From Verrucomicrobiaceae bacterium (GTDB lineage: Bacteria > Verrucomicrobiota > Verrucomicrobiia > Verrucomicrobiales > Akkermansiaceae): 50,947 nt of DNA. Location: contig JAPOLH010000002.1 in the NCBI GenBank assembly GCA_029977225.1, forward strand, positions 1 through 50,947. The letters run 5' to 3'. Under the pieces are notes generated by a model. It was not told the DNA's origin. It made no database searches and worked only from the letters and a program-made list of their open reading frames with translations. This document shows positions 25,758 to 33,909 of this stretch, piece after piece (positions within the stretch are counted from its first letter, which is position 1; each line of letters opens with the position of its first letter). A program made the position numbers and the translations under genes.

Positions 25758-28700
25758 ATGAAACATTCGTTCTTACTCCTTGCCGCAGGGCTTTTCCTCT
25801 TTTCTTCCTGCAAACAAAAATCGCCGCAGTTGGTGACACTGCCCGAGCCACCACCACCCCCAAAAATCAACGCCACTGCCACCGGTACCAGTGGACCCGG
25901 GCCGCAAACAATCAAGGGCGGCGATGTGACGATGACCCTTGCCGCAGACAGCAAGCCGCTTTCGTTCACACAAGGAAACGGTCCGAATTTGCTCCGTGAG
26001 AAAGATCCCGGCCAAGGGTTTTACCTCACGACGGGCACGGCGCCTGATGACAAAAACATTCCAATCACGAACATTGAGTCCAAGGACGGCAAGTTGATCC
26101 TCACCGCTGCCGACAACACCCGCGTGACCCTCGCGGTGAATGCCGGGAACCGACACATTTCCTTCAACCTCGAAAACATCGAGAATGTCCCACAAGGCAC
26201 CGAGCCGGTTTTGAATTTTGTGTTGAATTTTAAATTCAAGTATTTTCCGGAAATGGTGGCGTTCGATTACATGATCCGCCTGAGGGGAAGGTATGACACT
26301 GCCCGCTCTCTTGCGACGGCCTCGTGGCCGTATTTCTGGAAACGCACCAAGAACGACCCGGCTGGCGGCTTTGCCTTTTTCATTCCGCAAAATGAGGAAG
26401 AGCACAACGAGGCACTGTTTCGCATTTGGACGGAGGAAAATGTCCCACACCCGAAAGTCGAGGGCGAGTGGACCTACGAGCGCGCGAAGCAATGGGCCGA
26501 GGAGTGGAGCAAGAACGCCGAGGACACGACGCACTTGATGATCAGCGCCGAGAAGCCCGAGGATTTGGATCCACTCATCGATTACGCAAAAAAATTGAAA
26601 GTCAGCCGTGTCTACATGCATACCGATACTTGGCGCGGGCAGTATTGGGTCCAGGACCGCGACTCGCTCTCGGCGAACACCAAGGTCTTCCCACGCGGCG
26701 AGGAGGACCTGAAGGCCTTCATCGACAAGCTCAAGGCGAACGGCATGGGAGCGATGATGCACACGCTCTGCTATGGCATCGGGCCGGAGGGATCGAAGTA
26801 TATGGGCAAGGGGAAAAAGACCGACCGCCGCCTTGCCAACTGGGGCAAGGGCAAGCTGGAACAGCCCGTTTCGGCGACCGACAAAACCATTCTCTTCCGC
26901 CCCGACCCAGGCGTGAAGTTTCCTGATCCGGACACCTCCCTGCCATGGCCGAAAAGCCTGCCTTCTTACCAAGCTCGCACCGAAATCCTAATCGGCGACG
27001 AGATTGTCAAATGCACCTTCACGGATACCGATAAGCCGGTGTGGAAACTCATCAACTGCGTGCGTGGGCCAGAGCCTGCCAAGCATCAAGCAGGCACCGA
27101 GATCCTCGGTCTGCTGAAGCCCTACGGCCAGAACTACTATCCGAGTAGTATGTCGGATCTTATCGAGATCACCGCCAAAGATTACGCGGAGTTCTTCAAC
27201 CGCCTTGGCGTCCAACACCACGAATACGATGGTGCGGAATGCCACAATGATGTGCCTTGGGGATTCTCCAAGTGGTCGATGTTCGTTTACCAAAACACCA
27301 AGCTGCCGATGACTTCCAACACCTCGAGTGCCAGCGCCAACCCGTGGGATCTGATGTACCGGCTCAAAAAGAACGGGGAAGAAAAAGCCCGCAACAAAGG
27401 CAGCAACCACGGCGGCCCCAGCGGCATCGCCGTGCTGGCCCTCCAACGGGACAGCCGTCTCGCAACAAGTCCGATCGAGAACCATTTCACCATGGCGCTC
27501 GGCGCGACTGTCAACACGCCGGGATATGTTTTTGGAAAACCTGAGCCGATGTTTGGCCTGTTTCCGAATGTCATCCGTGACCACGGCCTCGCCCCGTTGA
27601 TCGCCGAGCAGTTCACAGTATGGCGGGAGATTGCCCCCAAGCTCACCCCGAAATTGCGGAAGCAAATTTCCGAGACTTACAAAGAGATTCCTGGTTCAAG
27701 CCATCGCAGCGCCAAAATCGTCTATGAGGCCCGGCGCGCTGGGAGCGGCTATGAGCTGCAGCCCTTCACCATCATGACCCGCGGCAAGCAGGATGCGGAT
27801 TGGACGACGGTGCAGGAATTTTCCAACGTCCTGCCCCGCCAGTATGTGGTTCCCGGCATGCGTGTGAAGTTGGACAATCCCTTCGGGCCCCAAGTCCCGC
27901 AATTCATCATTCGCGTGATGAGCGGCTACACCGACACGGCGGTGGACATCCCACACGCTGCGCCTACCGAGGTGCTGAGCAAGGACATGCAAGACTACCT
28001 CGCCGCCTCTGGCGTGCAGACAAGTAGCACCGCTGCGGCATCCGCCGCCACACCTGGGGCGTCCAACGCAGACCCCTACCGCCTGCAGCCCAAGGCCGCG
28101 CAGATAAGCAATCACGGTCGCCATCAGTTCAAGGATGTCGATTCGGCTCTCCAGGTCTCCTTGGATAATTTGAACAAGCCGGAAATTTTCCAGCAGGTGG
28201 TATTTCCAGTCTCCGCATTCAAGGGTAACTCACAAAACTCCCCTGGTCTTGCCCTCACCGTCACTGGCGATGGCAGCGGTGCGCTCCTCGTGATCCAGGT
28301 CGGCCCCCGCAAAGACTATGTTGTGCCGATCGACTTCACCGGGCGTAAGGACATTTTCATACCGACCAGCGAGACCTCGCGCACGGTCGGTGGTTGGGGG
28401 ATGCGCTACACCACGAAGGGGGCGACCTACGGCATCTTCCACGGCGTTTCCATCGGCTTCGGCAGAGTCCCTGCCAACGCTCACCCGAAGATCCTCATCG
28501 AAAACCTTCGCATGGTTGGTGAAAAAGCATCGTCGGTCAAAAACCCGGTCATCCACGCGGGTACCGGCACGCTTGCGATCCAAGGCGAAGTGAAAAGCAA
28601 CCAATACCTCTGGTACCAAGGCGGCGATTCGGTCGGCGTTTACGACAAAAACTGGAACCTCCAAGCCACTCTGCCCGTCGTGGCTAGAAACTACACGATC

Positions 28701-28859
28701 ATGAAAGGTTTTTCCGAATTCTGGATCGAAGGCGAATGCTCCGCTCCGTCGCCGTGGTTTGATGTGCAATTCATCACCAAAGGCGAAACGATCAAACTCG
28801 CCGATGCTTCGCCACCTCCAAGCTCGCAAGTCCAACCGGCTCCATCCAAAAAGCCATAA
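25758..28859 (+). CDS. Large lipoprotein, putative TIM-barrel glycoside hydrolase of unassigned family
   Basis: A 1033-residue predicted lipoprotein: the signal MKHSFLLLAAGLFLF runs into the lipobox FSSC, followed by a proline-rich linker. Residues about 60-250 look like a beta-sandwich N-domain. From about 250 to 640 the pattern is TIM-barrel-like, with KVSRVYMHTDTWRGQYW, DLKAFIDKLKANGMGAMMH and QHHEYDGAECHND near residue 490, where the Asp and Glu could be catalytic. The last 300 residues contain two beta-rich modules, the final one (FTGRKDIFIPTSETSRTVGG) resembling a carbohydrate-binding domain. I do not recognise a CAZy family. It stands between the hydrolase and the LamG gene, so a role in the same glycan pathway is likely. 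Anchoring in a membrane, exposed outside the cytoplasm, is expected. Confidence 0.62.
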   Translation: MKHSFLLLAAGLFLFSSCKQKSPQLVTLPEPPPPPKINATATGTSGPGPQTIKGGDVTMTLAADSKPLSFTQGNGPNLLREKDPGQGFYLTTGTAPDDKNIPITNIESKDGKLILTAADNTRVTLAVNAGNRHISFNLENIENVPQGTEPVLNFVLNFKFKYFPEMVAFDYMIRLRGRYDTARSLATASWPYFWKRTKNDPAGGFAFFIPQNEEEHNEALFRIWTEENVPHPKVEGEWTYERAKQWAEEWSKNAEDTTHLMISAEKPEDLDPLIDYAKKLKVSRVYMHTDTWRGQYWVQDRDSLSANTKVFPRGEEDLKAFIDKLKANGMGAMMHTLCYGIGPEGSKYMGKGKKTDRRLANWGKGKLEQPVSATDKTILFRPDPGVKFPDPDTSLPWPKSLPSYQARTEILIGDEIVKCTFTDTDKPVWKLINCVRGPEPAKHQAGTEILGLLKPYGQNYYPSSMSDLIEITAKDYAEFFNRLGVQHHEYDGAECHNDVPWGFSKWSMFVYQNTKLPMTSNTSSASANPWDLMYRLKKNGEEKARNKGSNHGGPSGIAVLALQRDSRLATSPIENHFTMALGATVNTPGYVFGKPEPMFGLFPNVIRDHGLAPLIAEQFTVWREIAPKLTPKLRKQISETYKEIPGSSHRSAKIVYEARRAGSGYELQPFTIMTRGKQDADWTTVQEFSNVLPRQYVVPGMRVKLDNPFGPQVPQFIIRVMSGYTDTAVDIPHAAPTEVLSKDMQDYLAASGVQTSSTAAASAATPGASNADPYRLQPKAAQISNHGRHQFKDVDSALQVSLDNLNKPEIFQQVVFPVSAFKGNSQNSPGLALTVTGDGSGALLVIQVGPRKDYVVPIDFTGRKDIFIPTSETSRTVGGWGMRYTTKGATYGIFHGVSIGFGRVPANAHPKILIENLRMVGEKASSVKNPVIHAGTGTLAIQGEVKSNQYLWYQGGDSVGVYDKNWNLQATLPVVARNYTIMKGFSEFWIEGECSAPSPWFDVQFITKGETIKLADASPPPSSQVQPAPSKKP

Positions 28860-29001
28860 GGTCACGCCCATTTGTCATCGCCTTGTCATTCGCGTTTATC
28901 ACGTTGCCTCTGTTGATTGAATATCACCATGATCCTCTTCTGAGATACGCAGTGGAAGACGACGGCGACCACAGCACCACCAAAACCTTGAGACCATCTT
29001 C

Positions 29002-31112
29002 ATGAAAACACACACGATATCTCTTGCCGCCCTTTGCACGCTCGGCGCACTGGCGTTTGCCCAAGTGCCGGATCAATCGAAGCCGATGGCCTCGTGGTCA
29101 TTCGAGCAACTCTTGGGCAGTGATCCCGCCAGGAAAATGGTTCATGAGCCGACCGCCAAATTGCAAGATCTGGTCGATGGTTTTCCGACGCTTGCGCAAG
29201 GGGTCGTCGGCAATGCCTTGAAGCTCGATGGGTTGGCTACACGGCTCATCCGTCCCGCCGACAAGGCTCCAGCGCTAGGCCAAGCATTTTCCTTCGAAGC
29301 CTGGATCGATTGCAGGAATACCCCTGGAACTGGGCGGCGATCGCGAATCAGGAGCGCGACCACAAAGAGGGTTGGTTCTTTGGCATCGGTGGTGACGGTC
29401 GCCTTGGCCTTCATGTTGCCAAGGACGGAAAATGGATCGAGTGCAACTCGAGGTCAAAGCTTCCGCTTCTCAAGTGGACGCATGTTGCTGGCAGTTATGA
29501 TCCGGCGCTTGGACTCAAGGTTTTCATCAACGGAAAACTCGAAACTGAAATCAAAACCACCGGCCCGATCACTTTGGCGCAGAGTGTGGATTTGTGGGTG
29601 GGCTTGAGCCATACCAAGACCTTTCCAATTCGCACCGAGCGTGCCTACAGCGCTTCGTTCAAATCGCCGATGCTCCTCGACGGACTTCTCGATGAGGTGA
29701 AGATCCACAGCCGTGCTCTCACCGATGCCGATGCCGCGCAGGCCTTTGCCGCTGTGCAACCAAAGGTCGCGCAGCCGCTGCAATTTCGTCGCATGCCCTC
29801 CGGCCCGGATGGCCCAGGCGAGTTTGGCGCGGTCTACACACGGCTCAACTACGCACCGGAATGGGAGCGGCACTGGAGAGTGGGAGACCACTGCGACATT
29901 CTCGTGCGCTTCGACAACTCGCCCAGTCGCATTGTGTTCTGGCGCGGGACGAATTACGGCGCCTGCTATGTCAGCGAAAACGGCCTGTGGGCTGGTGATC
30001 AGAGCCTCGAGGCAAACAGCAATACCACCGGTTGCTACGAACACATGGCCGACAAGAAGTGCTCATTCTCCACAGCCAAGATCCTTGAAAGCAACGACGC
30101 ACGCGCGGTCATCCACGCCCGCTACGCCTCGGTTGGCATCGACGGAAAATTCCTCGACCCTGATCCGCTCACCGGCTGGGGGCTTTGGTCCGACGAATAT
30201 TTCACGATCTATCCGGACGGTGTGGCTGTGCGCCATGTGGTCGCCAAAAATCATTTCAATGGCGGCGGAGAATGGCAGGAAACCCTGCTGTACAACCAGC
30301 CCGGCATGCGACCGGAGGACACGGTGGATCTGAAGGCTCTCACTCTCGCCAACCAAAAGGGCGAAACCCACACCTACTCGTGGGAGAATGGACCGCCAGT
30401 GAAGTTCAACAACCCCAAAGGTCCGCGCAATTTCCAACACCCCGCGCAGGCAAGCATCCAACTCGTCAACTTCCGTTCAAAATGGAAGCCGTTCATCGTG
30501 TATGAGCCGGATGTCACGCTCATCCCGCTCGGCATCGGACCGAGCTCGGATTATTCGAAGTTCCCCTGCTGGAACCACTGGCCGGTCGCCCAGTTGCCCA
30601 ATGATGGTCGCAAAGCGATCGTCTCCGACAAGCCATCGCACTTTTCACTCTGCACCTCGCGCGGAGTGATTCGCCGCAATCCCGAGGGCAGCGAATCGGT
30701 GTATCTCTACGGCATGACCGATCAGTCGATTGATAGCCTCGTCCCGCTCTCGAGGTCGTGGAACTCCGCCCCAAAGGCAAGCATCGTGAGCAGCGGCATC
30801 GAAGGTGGGTCCTATGACAAAAACCAGCGTGCCTATCTCTTCACCACAAAGGACACCAAAACCGGTACGCTCGAGTTCAGCCTCGATGCCAGCCCCGACT
30901 CACCGATCCACAATCCCGCCTTCGTCGTGAAAAACTGGGGCAAGCGCCCGGCCAAAATCACAATCGACGGCAAGAAAATCCCCCGTGGCAAAGACTTCCG
31001 CTGCGGTCATCAAACAACCGCCGATGGCACCGACCTCGTGGTGTGGGTGAAAACCAAGAGCGACAAGAAATCTTCATTCAAAATCGAAGCATCACCAACC
31101 AAAGCGGACTAG
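29002..31112 (+). pseudogene. LamG-domain protein of uncharacterised family, frameshifted near 29308
   Basis: Encodes about 700 residues with a signal peptide (MKTHTISLAALCTLGALAFA). An N-terminal LamG/concanavalin-like domain (about 25-240) is followed by a long C-terminal region shared with the protein at 46450-49116. The frame breaks inside LamG: FSFEAWI in the first frame is followed in the second frame by QEYPWNWAAIANQ, where the paralogue has VEAWVAIAAYPWNWTP without a break. One missing base at about 29305-29312 (atcgattg) explains it. Downstream the sequence is intact and conserved: FDNSPSRIVFWRG, SWENGPP, FPCWNHWPVAQLPNDGR and TDLVVWVKTKSDKKS to the stop. A recent mutation or a sequencing error are both possible. 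The function of the family is not known to me; see the linked finding. Confidence 0.8.
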
Positions 31113-31312
31113 GGCATTTGGCTCAAATACGTAGCGTGGTGCTTGGGGTAGGGTGTGGAAAATTTGCAGCCTCGCCGTCACGGAAAAAACAGCGGAATCA
31201 TCTCCGGGGCATGCATTGCCCGCGCCACACTATGCGATGGTCAACTGGACCAGCGTGAAACTTGAATCGGCTTTTTTTATCGCCTGCGGAAAAAAGCATG
31301 TAAGTTTTGGGA

Positions 31313-32164
31313 ATGAGCTTCCCAACGCTTGCACGCTGGCGCACATGGCTTTGCCAATTGCCGCGGTTTTCCACGGGGCCGGGAGAGGTCAGCCTGGCAG
31401 GAACAATTGCCAATTCCGATGGAACGGGAGGACATGGAATGCGGGTTTTTGGTCAGTGGGCATTGGTTTATGTGGTGGCGGGAACTTGCGTTTATAGGGA
31501 TGAGCGGGGCACGGTGGAGGAAGTGGGCCCGGGAAGTTGGATCATGGTTTTTCCTGAGATGGCGCATGCCTACCGATCGCGACCTGGCGAGCGCTGGGAC
31601 GAAATTTATGTTTGCTTTCGTGGGCCAGTATTTGAGGCATGGCGGCAGGCGGGGTGTTTTGATCCCTCAAAGCCGACCGGTCGCTGGCTGCCGCCGGCTA
31701 AGGGCGTGAAAGCATTCGAAAATTTTTTCCGGCAGATTCAGCGCAAGGATTGCTCGGCCCTGCAGGCCGCTTGTCTCTGGCAGAACCTGTTGGCGGAGAT
31801 CGTGGGCGAGCCTCGTGAATCGGCGGTGAATCGCGAGGATTGGCTTCGGAAAGCGCTCGATTTTTTGGAGCACTCGGAGCCGGGCGCCGATGCGGATACC
31901 CTCCGCCAGGCTGCGAGCACTTGTGGCATGGGCTACGAGTCTTTTCGCAAAAAATTCGGAAGTGCCGTGGGTATGCCGCCCGGGCGTTATTTGCTTACAC
32001 GCCGCGTCGAGCGCGCCCGCAGGCTGTTGACGCTCGAGTCATTCACCAACGAGGAAATCGCCCAGATGCTCGGCTTCCACGACGAGTTCCATTTTTCGAA
32101 AACATTTTCCCGCCTCACCGGCGCTTCTCCCCGCGAGTTTCGCAAGCAGGTGAGGGTGGGGTGA
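31313..32164 (+). CDS. AraC-family transcriptional regulator
   Basis: A 283-residue regulator with an N-terminal cupin-like sensing domain (WALVYVVAGTCVYRDERG, GSWIMVFPEMAHAYRSR) and a C-terminal double helix-turn-helix (LRQAASTCGMGYESFRKKF; NEEIAQMLGFHDEFHFSKTF), ending in the AraC signature region LTGASPREFRK. I chose ATG 31313 over the TTG two codons earlier. It lies between the LamG gene and the second cytochrome/DUF1553/DUF1501 set, all on the same strand. It could control either or both. It is only distantly similar to the regulator at 9854-10753. Confidence 0.86.
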   Translation: MSFPTLARWRTWLCQLPRFSTGPGEVSLAGTIANSDGTGGHGMRVFGQWALVYVVAGTCVYRDERGTVEEVGPGSWIMVFPEMAHAYRSRPGERWDEIYVCFRGPVFEAWRQAGCFDPSKPTGRWLPPAKGVKAFENFFRQIQRKDCSALQAACLWQNLLAEIVGEPRESAVNREDWLRKALDFLEHSEPGADADTLRQAASTCGMGYESFRKKFGSAVGMPPGRYLLTRRVERARRLLTLESFTNEEIAQMLGFHDEFHFSKTFSRLTGASPREFRKQVRVG

Positions 32165-32343
32165 GTAGATTGATGGTTGATGGAGAAGCAAATTGAGAGG
32201 CCGCTTCTTCATTTCCCCCCTAGTAAAAACAAGCCATAACTTACCCTCTTCCTCCAATCATACCAAATATTACATGTTTTTTCCCAAACCTTCCATTGCA
32301 TGAATCGAAAATTCTTAGATATTGGTGAATCATTTTCAAACCG

Positions 32344-33909
32344 ATGAGATTCCCCCTGCGTACTTTCCTGATTCTGGCGTTTTTGGCCTCGGCCGTGGGC
32401 TTGGGCGTTTTGCCGTTTTTGGGGGAGCCCGGATTGGCGAATCCGAAGACGGCTGGCGTGTGGGGCTTGTGGATCAATTTCGTCGGGGCACTTCATCCGG
32501 TATTTTTGCACCTGCCGATCGGAGCCCTGCTTCTATTGGTGACCCTGGAGGGATTGGGTCTGGTGACGCGAGGCAAGGTGCGTACGGATGCGACATGGCC
32601 CCTCCTGTTTGCCTTTGGTACCTCGGTGCTGGCCTTGCTCACCGGCTACAGCCTTTACCTCACTGGGAATTACTCGGGCGAGCTGGTGCAGATGCACAAG
32701 CGGGATGCGTTTTTGTTTTGCGGCGTCCTTCTCGCGACCACGGCTTGGTATCTTTGGGCTACCATGGCGCGTAAAAACTCGCCCTTGGTGCGTGGGGGCT
32801 ATCTCGCGGGTCTGGGCTTGAGTGTGCTGTTGATGACGAAGGCCGGCCACCACGGCGGCGAGATCACCCACGGTGACCCGCTTGAACAACTGCCGCCGAA
32901 GGTTCTCAACGAACGCAAGGCCGCCGCCGAGGCGCTGGCGAAGGATCCAGTGGTGTTCACCCAAATCGTCCAACCGATCCTCGAGGTGAACTGCGTCTAC
33001 TGCCACGGCGCCGACAAGCAGGAGGGAGAGTTTCGCATGGACAGCCTTGCGGCCCTGCTTAAGGGCGGTGAATTAGGCCCTGGGCTGGTCGTCGGAGATG
33101 CTGAGAAAAGTGCCATCTTGAAGCGCGTGCACCTGCCGCTGCAGGACAAGCTTCACATGCCGCCTTCCGACAAACCCCAACTCTCGCCAGGTGACATCGT
33201 GTTCATCGAATGGTGGATTGCTCAAGGTGCGTCCGAGACGGCACGCGTCAGCGAACTCAAGACCACTCCCGAGGTGCAGGCAGCCTTGGCCAACCTCGTT
33301 TCGCCCGAACAACGCAAGGCGCTTGAGGAGGAGAAAAAACGCCTCGCTCTCGAGCAGGAGCAACGCATCCTCGCGAGCAAGGCGAAACTCGAACCGAAAA
33401 TCTCCGCCTTCATTGCCGATTTCCCCGGATCGCTCAAATACGACAGCATGGGCAGCGATGCGCTGCGATTTGTGGTTTACAGCCAAGCGGGAAGCTTCGG
33501 CGCGGATGGCATGAAGAGGCTGCAGACGTTTGGTGAGCATGTGATCGAGGCTGATTTCACCCTAGCGACGATGGATGCAGCAGCGGTGTCCGGCATTGCG
33601 AGTCTCAAGTCGCTGCGGCACCTGAATGTCAGCCAGACCTTGGCCGATGACGCATTTGTTCAATCGATTGCGGATCTGCCATCGCTCGAAATTCTGAACC
33701 TCTTCGGCACCAAGGTGAGTGCCGCATGCGGCAACTCGCTTGCGAGAATGAAATCCCTTCGCACCGTTTATGTCGCGGGCACCGGAATCGATGGCGCCGC
33801 AGCCAAAACCCTCGAAGATCAACTCACGGCCGTCCACGGTCGTGAGGTCCGCGTCGTCGGTCCGCCCGTCAGCACCTCCGCAACCCCACCAGCACCCCAA
33901 GCCAAATGA
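32344..33909 (+). CDS. Membrane protein: DUF2231-like TM domain, planctomycete cytochrome C domain and LRR-like tail
   Basis: A 521-residue paralogue of 2225-4765. Residues 1-170 are hydrophobic helices with VGALHPVFLHLPIGALLLLV. The cytochrome C domain follows with heme motif CVYCH near residue 218 and DKLHMPPSDKPQL. After a charged coiled-coil-like stretch (EEEKKRLALEQEQRI), the C-terminus has weak leucine-rich repeats (LKSLRHLNVSQTLADD). The discoidin-like C-terminal half of the paralogue is absent. The stop overlaps the start of the DUF1549/DUF1553 gene (ATGA), which indicates tight coupling. It begins after an AT-rich, gene-free stretch of about 180 bp that is likely to hold the promoter. 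Confidence 0.85.
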   Translation: MRFPLRTFLILAFLASAVGLGVLPFLGEPGLANPKTAGVWGLWINFVGALHPVFLHLPIGALLLLVTLEGLGLVTRGKVRTDATWPLLFAFGTSVLALLTGYSLYLTGNYSGELVQMHKRDAFLFCGVLLATTAWYLWATMARKNSPLVRGGYLAGLGLSVLLMTKAGHHGGEITHGDPLEQLPPKVLNERKAAAEALAKDPVVFTQIVQPILEVNCVYCHGADKQEGEFRMDSLAALLKGGELGPGLVVGDAEKSAILKRVHLPLQDKLHMPPSDKPQLSPGDIVFIEWWIAQGASETARVSELKTTPEVQAALANLVSPEQRKALEEEKKRLALEQEQRILASKAKLEPKISAFIADFPGSLKYDSMGSDALRFVVYSQAGSFGADGMKRLQTFGEHVIEADFTLATMDAAAVSGIASLKSLRHLNVSQTLADDAFVQSIADLPSLEILNLFGTKVSAACGNSLARMKSLRTVYVAGTGIDGAAAKTLEDQLTAVHGREVRVVGPPVSTSATPPAPQAK

